Part shown: positions 50,565 to 60,110 of the stretch, in pieces
How the letters are laid out: each line of letters begins with the position of its first letter
Numbering within the stretch: the stretch's first letter is position 1
Origin: Demequina phytophila
GTDB taxonomy: Bacteria; Actinomycetota; Actinomycetes; Actinomycetales; Demequinaceae
DNA: 64,000 nucleotides
Assembly (NCBI RefSeq): GCF_000971135.1
Contig: NZ_BBLW01000001.1
Coordinates: 62,001-126,000, forward strand
Direction: 5' to 3'
The notes under the pieces: model-generated
The model's input: the letters and a program-made list of their open reading frames with translations, nothing else
The model's database searches: none
What the model was told of the DNA's origin: nothing
Program-made: the position numbers and the translations under genes

Positions 50565-53500
50565 GTGGTGTGGCGGGGGCTCATCTGGAGTCGGTGCTCG
50601 AGGAAGAGATCTGCCAGCACCTTGAGGCGAAGGGGTGGTTGTACTCGCCGACGGATGCAGGCTACGACCAGGCGCTGGCACTGTTCCCGGAGGACGTGCT
50701 CGGGTGGATTGCGGACACGCAGCCGGACGAGTATGCGAAGGTCGTCCGCCCGACGGACAGCCCAACCCAGCGGAGCGCGGCCGAGGGCGTGCTCCTCCAG
50801 AATCTGGCGAAGAGGCTGGACAACGATCCGTTCAAGAACGGCGGCACTCTCGAGATCCTCCGTGGCGGCTTCTCATTCGTGCCGCCGACGGGCGGTGCCG
50901 TGAAGGTGCGGATGGCGCAGTTCCGTCCGGCGACGTCGAACAACCCCGACACGCTCGCCGCCTACGGCAAGATGCGTCTGAGGGTGATGCGGCAGGTTCA
51001 CTACTCGGCGAAGAACCCCTACAAAGCGCTGGACCTCGTGCTGTTCGTCAACGGCCTGCCGGTGGCAACGGTCGAGTTGAAGACCGACTTCACGCAGAAG
51101 ATCGCCAACGCGACGAAGCAATACCAGTTCGATCGCAACCCCGCGGGCGAGCCGCTGTTCGCGTACGGAAAGCGTGCGCTGGTGCACTTCGCGGTCTCGA
51201 ACTCCGAGGTCGCCATGACGACCAAGCTCGCTGGGGCCAAGACGCGGTTCCTGCCGTTTAACCAGGGCGATGACGAGGGCAAGGGCAACCCGCTCAACCC
51301 TGCCGGCAGCGCATCGTCGTACTTCTGGGAGCAGATCCTGGAGCGCGACACGTGGTTGAAGATCGTGGGCTCGTTCATGCACACCCAGGTCGACACCGAG
51401 GTCGACCATGACACTGGCAAGAAGACCCGCGTCGAGAAGATCCTGTTCCCGCGTTACCACCAGTGGCGTGCCGTCACCCGCCTCATCGACGACGCCCGCA
51501 CCCAGGGTTCCGGCCAGCGGTACCTGATCCAGCACTCGGCCGGGTCGGGCAAGACCAACTCGATCTCCTGGCTGGCCCACCAGCTGTCCCAGCTCCACGA
51601 CGCCGACAACGGCAAGGTGTTCGACACCGTCGTCGTGGTGACGGACCGCACGGTTTTGGACAAGCAGCTGCAGGACGCGATCGCGCAGTTCGAGCGTCAT
51701 GCGGGGGTGGTGAAGTCCATCACCCGTGCCGACGAGCACTCCAAGTCTGCCGGGCTCGCGGCCGCGCTGACCGGGGGCAAGCAGATCGTCATTGTCACGA
51801 TCCAGACCTTCGAGGCGCTGATCAAGCTCCTCGACACCGCGCCTGAGCTCAAGGGCAAGCGCTTCGCGGTCATCGCCGACGAGGCCCACTCCTCCCAGAC
51901 GGGCTCCACCGCCGGGGCCTTGACGAAGGTGTTGTCGCCAGACGAACTCGCCGCCGTCGCGGAAGGAGCCGAGGTCGACTCCGAGGCGTACCTGCAGTGG
52001 GCGATGTCCGTCACCGCCCACGCGCCAAACATCTCCTACTTCGCGTTCACCGCCACGCCGAAGGCAAAGACCCTCGAACTGTTCGGCCGGGTCCCTGAAG
52101 GCGGCACGCTGCCGGAGCCGTTCGATCTGTACTCGATGCAGCAGGCGATCGAAGAGGGCTTCATCCTCGACGTGCTGAACAACTACACGCCCTACAAGGT
52201 GGCGTGGTCACTCCAGCACGGCGGTGCGGACTACGACAGCGCGGGCGAGGTCGACGAGTCCACAGCCGTCAAGGCCCTCGTGCAGTACGTGCGCCTGCAC
52301 CCGACGAACATCTCGCAGAAGGCGAAGATCGTCGTCGACCACTTCCGCACCTTCGTGGCGACCGAGCTCGACGGCAAGGCCAAGGCGATGGTCGTCACCG
52401 CCTCCCGGAAGGAGGCGGTGAGGTGGAAGAAGTACCTCGACAAGTACGTCGCCGAGAGCCACATCCAGGGCGTGCAGGCTCTGGTGGCGTTCTCCGGCAC
52501 CGTCGACGACCCCGAAGACGTCGGCGAAGGCCTCACGGAGAAGACCCAGAACCCCGACCTGTGGACCTCGGACCTGGCCGAGGCGTTCAAGCCCTCGACC
52601 TACAACGTGATGATCGTTGCGGAGAAGTTCCAGACCGGCTTCGACCAGCCGCGCCTGGTCGCGATGTACGTCGACAAGAAGCTCGGCGGCGTCCAGGCTG
52701 TCCAGACCCTGTCGCGCCTGAACCGCACGCATCCAGGTAAGGACAAGACGTTCGTCCTCGACTTCGTCAACGAGCCCCAGGACGTGCTCGACGCGTTCCT
52801 GCCGTACTACCGCAAGGCAACCCTGACGGCGACGACGGACGCGAACCTCATCTACGACATCAAGTCCAAGCTCGACAATGCCGGCATCTATGACATGAGC
52901 GAGGTCGAGCAAGCATTCGACGCCGCCCTGACCGGAGGCCCGAACACCAACAGCGCCATCACAGCGGCGACTGCGCCCGCGGTGAGTCGCTTCCGTGCGC
53001 GTTGGGATGAGGCGTTCGTGGCCGAGGACAAGGCCGCGCAGGACGAGCTCAAGCTCTTCAAGTCCGATGCCGGCGCATTCGTGAAGTTCTACGACTTCAT
53101 CTCCCAAGCCCGCAACCTCGAGGACACTGACCTGCCGCGCCTGCACTACTTCCTGCGCCGCATCCTGCCGCAGCTGTCGACCGCGACCTACGAGGAGCCG
53201 GTCGACGTGTCCCAGGTCAAGCTCTCGGGGCTCTCGATCACGAAGGGCGAAGCGGTCAGGCTCACCCTCGAGCAGGGGCCTGGGCTGGACCCGATCATGG
53301 CGATCGGCTCCGGCGCGGTCAACGAGAAGCACCGCAGCGCCCTCGAGGAGATCATCGCCAAGCTCAACGAACGCTTCGGCGACAAGTACGGTCCCGGCGT
53401 CGTCGACGGCACCATCGGCTCCATCGTCGTGCGCCTCGCCCACGACGAGAAGCTCGCCCACCAAGCCGAGGTCAACACCGCACACCAGTTCGCCGAGTCA

Positions 53501-53662
53501 CCTGCACTGCCGAACGCCTTCGCCCAGGCGATCATGGGCGTCCGCGACGACACACCTCAGCTTGTCGATGACATCTTCAGCAACAAGGACCTGTTCGACC
53601 TGCTCAGCAACGCTCTGCCGGCGATGCTCTACGAGCACCTGCGCGGGGAGAGCAGCGAGTAA
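50561..53662 (+). CDS. hsdR: Type I restriction enzyme, restriction/translocation subunit
   Basis: A 1033-residue motor and endonuclease. The N-terminal nuclease domain (PD-(D/E)xK-type) contains LDLVLFVNGLPVATVELKTDF; the helicase has Walker A HSAGSGKTNSISWLA (about residue 328), DEAH box ADEAHSSQTG, FAFTATPKAKTLELFGR, and LQTLSRLNRTHPGKDKTFVLDFVN. The length is normal. It follows hsdS with an ATGA overlap, so the three form one operon. Its stop at 53662 is 67 bases before the GIY-YIG gene. Confidence 0.94.
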   Translation: MSGVAGAHLESVLEEEICQHLEAKGWLYSPTDAGYDQALALFPEDVLGWIADTQPDEYAKVVRPTDSPTQRSAAEGVLLQNLAKRLDNDPFKNGGTLEILRGGFSFVPPTGGAVKVRMAQFRPATSNNPDTLAAYGKMRLRVMRQVHYSAKNPYKALDLVLFVNGLPVATVELKTDFTQKIANATKQYQFDRNPAGEPLFAYGKRALVHFAVSNSEVAMTTKLAGAKTRFLPFNQGDDEGKGNPLNPAGSASSYFWEQILERDTWLKIVGSFMHTQVDTEVDHDTGKKTRVEKILFPRYHQWRAVTRLIDDARTQGSGQRYLIQHSAGSGKTNSISWLAHQLSQLHDADNGKVFDTVVVVTDRTVLDKQLQDAIAQFERHAGVVKSITRADEHSKSAGLAAALTGGKQIVIVTIQTFEALIKLLDTAPELKGKRFAVIADEAHSSQTGSTAGALTKVLSPDELAAVAEGAEVDSEAYLQWAMSVTAHAPNISYFAFTATPKAKTLELFGRVPEGGTLPEPFDLYSMQQAIEEGFILDVLNNYTPYKVAWSLQHGGADYDSAGEVDESTAVKALVQYVRLHPTNISQKAKIVVDHFRTFVATELDGKAKAMVVTASRKEAVRWKKYLDKYVAESHIQGVQALVAFSGTVDDPEDVGEGLTEKTQNPDLWTSDLAEAFKPSTYNVMIVAEKFQTGFDQPRLVAMYVDKKLGGVQAVQTLSRLNRTHPGKDKTFVLDFVNEPQDVLDAFLPYYRKATLTATTDANLIYDIKSKLDNAGIYDMSEVEQAFDAALTGGPNTNSAITAATAPAVSRFRARWDEAFVAEDKAAQDELKLFKSDAGAFVKFYDFISQARNLEDTDLPRLHYFLRRILPQLSTATYEEPVDVSQVKLSGLSITKGEAVRLTLEQGPGLDPIMAIGSGAVNEKHRSALEEIIAKLNERFGDKYGPGVVDGTIGSIVVRLAHDEKLAHQAEVNTAHQFAESPALPNAFAQAIMGVRDDTPQLVDDIFSNKDLFDLLSNALPAMLYEHLRGESSE

Positions 53663-53729
53663 TGGCACCGCAGTTGGGCGCGTTCTATGCCAGGACTCGG
53701 ACGGCGCGCCGCAAAGGAGGGGGGGTCAC

Positions 53730-54518
53730 ATGACCGACGCAATGGCGGCACCCAGTGGGGAACTCGGCGGACAGTCCGTTGCCGACGAGATCCGTGACCG
53801 ACTCAGGGATGACTCGACACGCCTTGGCGACGTCTATCGCCTGGTCGAACAAGGGCTAGAGCCCACGGAAGTGGCCCAGCGCCTCAGCGTTCCGACCGCC
53901 GGCTTCGTCTATTCGTACCGGCTCATGGCCGAGACGTTGATTTCGGGCATTGCACCCAACGGGCCAGTGCTCGCGGGCCAGTTCGCCGGGCGTGTACGCA
54001 AGTGGCTTCGTGAGGGCATTTGGAGTGTCGACGCGCGCGCTCACCTCGAATCCACTTTGGAAAGGCTTGAGGCCGTCGCGGAGCGCAGCGACATCCGGGA
54101 GGAAGAGTCGCGCCAGGCTTCAGAAAGTACCGCCCGGGGCGAGGAGTCTGGCATTCCCGGTGTTTACGTCTACACATATCCCCATTACCTCCGCCATCCA
54201 TACGAACCGTCGTCCGGCAGGACTCTGCTGAAGGTGGGCCAGAGTGGCCGAGATGCCGCAAACCGAGCCGTCAGTCAGGTTCGCGGCACCTTCGTTCCAG
54301 AAGACCCATGGCTCCTACGCATCTACACGTGCGAGAACGTGCAAGAACTCGAAAGAAGTATGCACAGCGCGATCGACGCCGCGGATCACGACAGATCGCC
54401 CGGTAGACGAGCGGGGCGCGAGTGGTTCGTCACGTCGACGAAGTTCCTCGACGTCATTGCGAATCTCGCTGGGGCGTCGGTCGCATTCGTCAACGACTTC
54501 GATGTCCTCGCAGACTGA
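53730..54518 (+). CDS. GIY-YIG-type (T5orf172-like) nuclease protein with N-terminal helical region
   Basis: A 262-residue protein. The C-terminal third has GVYVYTYPHYLR, RTLLKVGQSGRDAANRAVSQVRG, LLRIYTCENVQELERSMHSAIDA and AGREWFVTS. These are the elements of the T5orf172/MUG113 branch of the GIY-YIG nuclease superfamily (Tyr-Val-Tyr, Arg, Glu). The N-terminal ~150 residues, including an alpha-helical DIRDRLRDD-rich part, are not recognised. It follows hsdR by 67 bases on the same strand with a strong AAGGAGG site, so it may be an accessory to the restriction system. Lower G+C codon use than the chromosome. Confidence 0.72.
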   Translation: MTDAMAAPSGELGGQSVADEIRDRLRDDSTRLGDVYRLVEQGLEPTEVAQRLSVPTAGFVYSYRLMAETLISGIAPNGPVLAGQFAGRVRKWLREGIWSVDARAHLESTLERLEAVAERSDIREEESRQASESTARGEESGIPGVYVYTYPHYLRHPYEPSSGRTLLKVGQSGRDAANRAVSQVRGTFVPEDPWLLRIYTCENVQELERSMHSAIDAADHDRSPGRRAGREWFVTSTKFLDVIANLAGASVAFVNDFDVLAD

Positions 54519-54641
54519 CCGAACTGCAGATCTCGCGGACGGAGCGCCCTCGCGCCTCTCGACGGCTCGCGGGCGTGCGCGGGCAGGACGCGCTGGAGAA
54601 CGTTGCGGGCCGTGCATGATGACCCAGGTAGGTTCGTATCC

Positions 54642-55013
54642 GTGGCATCTGATTGGGACGATTTCATCCTCGACTTTGTAGACGCCCTTGGTCGCGAAGA
54701 GTTCACGACCCGCGACTTTCGGCGCAACCTCGGTGTATTTATGGAACGTTTCCCCGACAACACCACCCCCGAAGAAAGCATCCGACGGCGCCTTCAACAC
54801 CTTCGCGACCGCGGAATGATCGAGTTTGTCGATAACAAGGGCACCTACCGACGGGTCCGCGCGGACGGAGCCGCCGGAGCCATGGGAGTTCACGCTCCCA
54901 CCGCGGAGCCACGCAGGAGGTCCGTAGGGCGATCCTCAACGCGCGCGGACGCAGTGTGTCCCCAGTGCTTCACAACCCTCGCCGCAAACGGCGCCTGCGG
55001 CAACTGCGACTAG
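54642..55013 (+). CDS. Small winged-helix protein with C-terminal zinc ribbon
   Basis: A 123-residue protein. The first ~70 residues, FILDFVDALGREEFTTRDFRRNLGVFMERFP and EESIRRRLQHLRDRGMIEFVDNKGTYRR, resemble the winged-helix (modified DNA-sensing) domain at the C-terminus of Dam-replacing/DpnI-type enzymes. The tail ends CPQCFTTLAANGACGNCD, a four-Cys zinc ribbon. A separate nuclease domain is missing. The GTG at 54642 follows AGGTAGG; longer frames begin without a ribosome site. It sits between the restriction and helicase modules; it may be a regulator or a DNA-binding part of either (inference). Confidence 0.65.
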   Translation: MASDWDDFILDFVDALGREEFTTRDFRRNLGVFMERFPDNTTPEESIRRRLQHLRDRGMIEFVDNKGTYRRVRADGAAGAMGVHAPTAEPRRRSVGRSSTRADAVCPQCFTTLAANGACGNCD

Positions 55014-55146
55014 AGACTCTGTGTAGCGCGCGCATCCAGATCGGGAACGATAGCCGCGGATCGGCGCGCATCTTCTGAATAGTCCGAGGGCTGATCTGCG
55101 CGCGGCCGTCGGACGTCACAGGAGGGCGGCGGACGCTCTGAGAGTC

Positions 55147-58100
55147 TTATCCGACACGCGGCGGGCTGAGGTCGATCCGCATCCACTCGCTTGCCTGGCC
55201 AAGCGCCTGGATCAGCTCGTCCTGGCGGGGCTGGCCGAGCAGCTGCCGGTACGCGACGACGGTGCGCAACAGCCTCCGATAGTGCTGGAGCTCGCGACTC
55301 AGCGGGAGTGCCGGTACGTAGCGCTCGATCTTCGCTCCACCCTCGGGCGCGAAGACCCAGAACGGCACCACCTCGGAGTCCTCGCCTGAGCGCGAGGCGA
55401 CGGCTGCTGCGAACACATCGGCCCAGGGATCGTCGCTGCCGTCGAGCCCATGGCGCCCGAACTCGCGCGCGACGTTCTTGCGCACGGCGTGGCCCTTGTA
55501 TCGGTGGACCCGCCCCTCGCGCTGCTCGAGGTCGACGGGGTTGCCCGGCAGGTTCCAGTGCACGATCGCGTGGGAGTAGGTATGGAAGTCCAGGCCCTCC
55601 TGCCCCACCGAGGTCGACGCGAGCACGAACGGCCGGAACGGCGAGTTGTAGGCAACTCGCACCGTGCCCTCGCGCATCAGCGCACTGTCGCTTGACTGCA
55701 AGCGCCCGTACCTTGCGGCGAAGTGGCTCGACATGCGTTGAGGTTCCGCGACCACGCGACCGTCCTCGACGCGCACATCCTCGACCACGTTCGTCGCGGT
55801 GCGGATCGCGAGGGCCTCATGCATGACCTCCGCGATGGTGCCCGCTCGGTCGAGCGGCTCAACGTCCTGGAGCCCCTCGGACTCGACCAGCACATGGGCG
55901 TACTCGTCCAGCACCGACTGGAGGCAGCCATCGAGCCCATGGCGCGCCACCTCGCGCCAGTACGCCTCGCCACCTTCCGAACGCAGCAACGCGACGATCT
56001 CCGGCTTGTTGAACATCGACCTGAGCCCTTGCGCCACCGTGAACGCCGCGTTGCGCAAGGTCGGCTCTGCCCGGACGGCGTCGCCTCCGCACACGCGCCC
56101 GAGCGCACGCAGCGCGACCACTGCCGGCCCGCCCAGGGCGAGCTCCGTGAGGATCTCGGCCAGGTCGTGCGGCCACGCTCCGAGCCCGAGCGCTTCAGCA
56201 TCGGAGCTGGTACGAATCGCGTCAATACCGGACAGCACGTCCAGGTGCGCGTCGATCCGCCCGCTGCCCCCGTCCGCCTCGTCCTCGGCCTGGCCCTTGA
56301 GCGTGCGCACGAAGTCCCCAGCACGCGCGTCGAGCTCGCGATCAAGGAGAGTCGGCGCGACCCAGTACCACCGTGCGTCCGTCGCACCGCCGTCGACCGC
56401 GTACGCGCGCACGGTATCCAGACGCGCCTCGATGCGGGCCCGCACGATGCCGATGACCTCGTCACGGTCCATCGGCATCGTTCCGGCCGCACGGGCGATC
56501 GCGAGCGGATCGCCCACCTCCGCTAGCGCCGGCGAGGGAAACAGGAGCGCGAAGGTCGTCCCCGAGGCCCGGAACTGCAGCGGTGGCGTGGGGGGACGAT
56601 GCGCGTCGTAGTCGCGGGTGGCACCCCCGTTGGCCTCGACCGTGCGCCGCTCGGCTTCGTAGCTCGTCATCACGGCGACGGCCTTCGGCACCACAGCCCA
56701 TGCGGAGAACACGAGGCGCTTGGTGAACTCGGTCAGGGCGGGATCGGAATAGGCGCCGCGCGGGTTGTAGTACGGCATCGACGGCGGGAGCCAGGCCAGC
56801 TGCCACGCTCCCCTGTCGAGCACATCTGAGAAGAGCCCGCGTAGCTTCGCGTTCCCGGGGTCTACCCCGCGGTACTTCACCACGTCCTGCCACTCGAGGA
56901 GCCCGCCGGCATCGGCGAGAATCTCGGCGAGGTGCGGATCCTCCCTGTCGACGGCCGCCTCGAAGTGCTGACGCACCTGGTAGGAGTTGCGTTCCATCAG
57001 GTTGAGCGGGTACGGCGTGCTCCGCCAGTACTCGAACACGTCATGCCTGTCGAGGGCGCGGGCGACCCTGTCGAAGGTCACCCAGGCGTCCACGTCTCCC
57101 GCGCCGAGCGCGAGGCCCGGCAGGTCACGATGCTGCAGCATGCCGTCGCGATCGGGCGTCGAAGACAACCGCTCCGTGCGTGCCATCACGCGCCTCAGCT
57201 CGGCCTCGACACGGTCGCGCGCACCCACGGCGTCCGGTGCGGCGCCCGCGAGCGCGGTGTCGCGCATCGTCCTGAGATCGCGGCGTACCCGCGAGGCGGC
57301 GTCGTCGCCCGCAAGGAACGCGACCGTGCGGTTGAAGTCTGCGAAATGGTCGTCGCCGGCTGGCTCATCGGGAAGCGTGTACATCTTGAAGGGCGTCGCG
57401 GACAGCAGCAGCACGCGAGCGCTCACGTGGTCGAACACCTCGCGCGCTAGATCGGCGCCATAGCCGTCGCCATCAAGGACGTCCTTGAACCGCTGGAACT
57501 CGTCGAGGATGACGAGATCCGGCTCGAGGTGCTCGACTCCGGCCTTCGCGACAAGGTGTCGCAGGGCTCCGACCAGGTGGTCGCGCTTCCAGCGCAGATG
57601 TTGCGGCGGCCACCCCCGCAGGTGCGTGAATTCGAGCACGCACTCCTCGAGCTCGTCCCTCAACGGCGCGCCCTGAGGCCCAACGGCGCGAGCCACCTCC
57701 TCGTGGAACGAGTCGACCAACCGTTGGTCGAGGGTCGAGGTGTCGAACCACCCGAGCTGCGCCTCGTAGCGGTCGCGCCTCACTCCGCCTCGGAAGAACT
57801 TCACCCACGCTGCCTTGCGCGCGATGTCCCGGCCCCACCGCTCCGCGAGCATCCAGTGGAGCAGCACACGCTCTCGCACCGCTCCCCCGGTGCTGCCCAC
57901 TGCGAACGACGTGCCCGGCGTGAACGACACGAAGTTGATCTTCTGTCCCCGCAGCTCGCGGATCACGGAAGGCAGGAGCGTGAGCCGATCGGCGTGCCGC
58001 ATCTCGGCACCGCCCACCACGTTGAGGCGACTGAGGTTCTGCCGGGCGACCTGGGAGTTCGAGCAGATGTAGACGATGTCGATCCGCTCCTCCTTGTCCC

Positions 58101-58290
58101 AGAGGTAGTCCACCGTCTTCGCGATGACGCCCTTCGCGACCATGGTCTTGCCCAGCCCGACTTCGTCGGCCACCAGGAAGCGCTTGGTCCAGTCGTCGTC
58201 TGTCCAGAGTCGACGGAACGCGTAGTCGACGGTGTCGCGTTGGAAGTCCTTGAGGCTCGCGAGGATCTTCTCCTGGTCGGGCTTCGTCAT
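55147..58290 (-). CDS. Large SF2 helicase (SNF2/DEAD-like), third gene of a defence-type operon
   Basis: A 1047-residue ATP-dependent DNA translocase or helicase. The N-terminal half has Walker A VADEVGLGKTMVAKG (residues 40-54), LVILDEFQRFKDVL (a DEFQ variant of the DEAH box, about residue 262) and VLLLSATPFKMYTLP. The C-terminal half has STSVGQEGLDFHTYSHAIVHWNLPGNPVDLEQREGRVHRYKGH, helicase motifs V and VI. A long insert between the lobes has no named domain. It is coupled by ATGA to the PLD gene. It has the helicase-plus-PLD pairing of known defence systems such as DISARM but no DrmB (DUF1998). Anti-phage activity is inferred. Confidence 0.85.
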   Translation of the reverse strand: MTKPDQEKILASLKDFQRDTVDYAFRRLWTDDDWTKRFLVADEVGLGKTMVAKGVIAKTVDYLWDKEERIDIVYICSNSQVARQNLSRLNVVGGAEMRHADRLTLLPSVIRELRGQKINFVSFTPGTSFAVGSTGGAVRERVLLHWMLAERWGRDIARKAAWVKFFRGGVRRDRYEAQLGWFDTSTLDQRLVDSFHEEVARAVGPQGAPLRDELEECVLEFTHLRGWPPQHLRWKRDHLVGALRHLVAKAGVEHLEPDLVILDEFQRFKDVLDGDGYGADLAREVFDHVSARVLLLSATPFKMYTLPDEPAGDDHFADFNRTVAFLAGDDAASRVRRDLRTMRDTALAGAAPDAVGARDRVEAELRRVMARTERLSSTPDRDGMLQHRDLPGLALGAGDVDAWVTFDRVARALDRHDVFEYWRSTPYPLNLMERNSYQVRQHFEAAVDREDPHLAEILADAGGLLEWQDVVKYRGVDPGNAKLRGLFSDVLDRGAWQLAWLPPSMPYYNPRGAYSDPALTEFTKRLVFSAWAVVPKAVAVMTSYEAERRTVEANGGATRDYDAHRPPTPPLQFRASGTTFALLFPSPALAEVGDPLAIARAAGTMPMDRDEVIGIVRARIEARLDTVRAYAVDGGATDARWYWVAPTLLDRELDARAGDFVRTLKGQAEDEADGGSGRIDAHLDVLSGIDAIRTSSDAEALGLGAWPHDLAEILTELALGGPAVVALRALGRVCGGDAVRAEPTLRNAAFTVAQGLRSMFNKPEIVALLRSEGGEAYWREVARHGLDGCLQSVLDEYAHVLVESEGLQDVEPLDRAGTIAEVMHEALAIRTATNVVEDVRVEDGRVVAEPQRMSSHFAARYGRLQSSDSALMREGTVRVAYNSPFRPFVLASTSVGQEGLDFHTYSHAIVHWNLPGNPVDLEQREGRVHRYKGHAVRKNVAREFGRHGLDGSDDPWADVFAAAVASRSGEDSEVVPFWVFAPEGGAKIERYVPALPLSRELQHYRRLLRTVVAYRQLLGQPRQDELIQALGQASEWMRIDLSPPRVG

Positions 58291-60110
58291 GAGCGTCGCT
58301 CCTGGTGAACCGCCCACACGACCGCCCAGAGCTCCTCGAATCCCTCGGGCAGGCCCGGCCCGCGGTCCATCTGTTGGATCTCCTCAACGGCGCTTGCGAT
58401 GCGCGCCAGCGCTCCCTCGTCGCGTCCCGTCGCCCTCACCATGGGCTCGAACAATGCGATGTCGAGGTTCTCGCCGGCAGGCGCGTCGCCCCACCGGCTC
58501 TCACCGCCTGCGCCAGCGAGATCGGCGAGCAGCGCATCGTACGCAGGGTCACCCAGCAAGAACACGAGGTAGCGGAGCACGTCCTGCGGCGTGCGCAGCA
58601 CCGAACCCATCGCCTCCCTGCGCCGGTCGCCGACGTCGCCTGTCAACTCGGCCTTCACGACGCATCGTCGCGTGACGCGAGCGTCGCCCTCACCCGCGGA
58701 CGTCTCGACCGCGATGAACGGGGTGACGTTCGCTCTCGCGAGGCGCCAGGTCATATCCGCCGCCATGCCAGCGGCGTGGGCATCTCGCCCGAGCGAGATC
58801 GGCCACACGCGCGTCTCGCCGACCACGGGCTCCGGCCAGCGCATGCGGACCGCGAGGTCGACGGTGTCGCCGTCTGTGGTGGGGACCGTTGCCGTGATGC
58901 CGCGCTCGGCAACAGCGCGCTGGAACGCCTCGATCGCGTACGTCACAGCGATGCTCGGGTCGTCGATCCCGTCGGCGTCCGCAATGTCGACGGCCTCGAG
59001 CATGCGGGTCAATCCAGGGGCGTCGACCGTGCCGTCAAGGACGGACTTCACGCCGCAGTCACGCGTACGGCCAGTGAGCACGACATCGAACTCGACGTTG
59101 CGGCCCCATCGACTGCTGGTGAGGTTCGCACTTCCGGTCACCACCATCGAGCGCGAACCCTTGAGGTCCAGCACATACGTCTTGGCGTGCACGCCCTCGT
59201 GGGTACCGACCAATTCGGAGACCGCTCGCGCTGCCTCCCCGATGTCCTCGCCGGGATCCGCCTCGGCGATGCGCTGCAGGACGTTGGCGTGCCAGCCATC
59301 GAGGGCGCGCGATCCCATGAGCTCCAGCGTCTCCTGGCGCGACACGAGGGTCCTCTCGCGAGAGATGCTTGCCAGCGCGTCGAGGCCACCCCGGGTGAGG
59401 AACGGGCTGATGGCGAGGAGACGATGCGCATCGTCCGGGAACGGCCAGACGTCTCGACCGTCGAGTCCGATGGGCACCATGGCGCCCCCATCAAAGCCCG
59501 ATGGCGGCGCGAAGGCGACGCTCGCCAGGCTTGCGCTGAGCTCTGCGATGTCCTGCATGCGAGCCGGGCCGAGCGGTCGCAGGGCGAGACCCGGCAGCGA
59601 GCCGACGAACTCTGCGAGAGGAAGAGCCGCGATGGCACCGGCCGGGTCCTCGTCGAGCACGAGGGCGGTGTCCCACGACCGGTCCTGCGTGAGGTTGCGA
59701 CTGAGGACCACTGCGCGATGCCGGAGTCCGCCGCACTCCTCACGGAACCGCAGGGCCCACACCTTGGGGTGGAAGATCGCGCCATCCGTAGGGGCCACGA
59801 CCTCGACCACGCTGTCCTCGACGAAGGTTACAAGCGAGCGGTAGGCCGGAGGGACGTCGATTCCCCCGGCCTGGCAGAACACCGTGGTGCGGTCCGCATG
59901 CCTGCGGACGGCCTCGAGGAGCGCGATCGGGTCGGTCGCGTCGCCGTTCGCGTCGGCCGTACGCTCCTGCATCGCGAACGAGAGCGGCGCCATCAGCAGC
60001 GACGTGAGGTTGAGCGAGTAGGTGGTGCCGACGGCGATGTCCAGCGCGAAGCCCGCCGGAGGTCGCAACGCGTCGGTGAGGAGGACGCGGGTCTCGGGTG
60101 CGAGCGTCAT
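58287..60110 (-). CDS. Phospholipase-D-like (HKD) nuclease protein
   Basis: A 607-residue cytoplasmic protein with two HxK segments: IFHPKVWALRFREECG (about residue 113) and VHAKTYVLDLKGSRSMVVTGSANLTSSRWG (about residue 306), the latter including the GSxN of PLD nucleases. PLD-type proteins of this sort cut nucleic acid without a metal. It begins at ATG 60110, overlapping the DUF6361-like gene by ATGA, and ends overlapping the helicase gene the same way, so all three are made in fixed proportion. The C-terminal 250 residues are not assigned to a family. A dispersed word (59428) lies near the middle. Confidence 0.82.
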   Translation of the reverse strand: MTLAPETRVLLTDALRPPAGFALDIAVGTTYSLNLTSLLMAPLSFAMQERTADANGDATDPIALLEAVRRHADRTTVFCQAGGIDVPPAYRSLVTFVEDSVVEVVAPTDGAIFHPKVWALRFREECGGLRHRAVVLSRNLTQDRSWDTALVLDEDPAGAIAALPLAEFVGSLPGLALRPLGPARMQDIAELSASLASVAFAPPSGFDGGAMVPIGLDGRDVWPFPDDAHRLLAISPFLTRGGLDALASISRERTLVSRQETLELMGSRALDGWHANVLQRIAEADPGEDIGEAARAVSELVGTHEGVHAKTYVLDLKGSRSMVVTGSANLTSSRWGRNVEFDVVLTGRTRDCGVKSVLDGTVDAPGLTRMLEAVDIADADGIDDPSIAVTYAIEAFQRAVAERGITATVPTTDGDTVDLAVRMRWPEPVVGETRVWPISLGRDAHAAGMAADMTWRLARANVTPFIAVETSAGEGDARVTRRCVVKAELTGDVGDRRREAMGSVLRTPQDVLRYLVFLLGDPAYDALLADLAGAGGESRWGDAPAGENLDIALFEPMVRATGRDEGALARIASAVEEIQQMDRGPGLPEGFEELWAVVWAVHQERRS

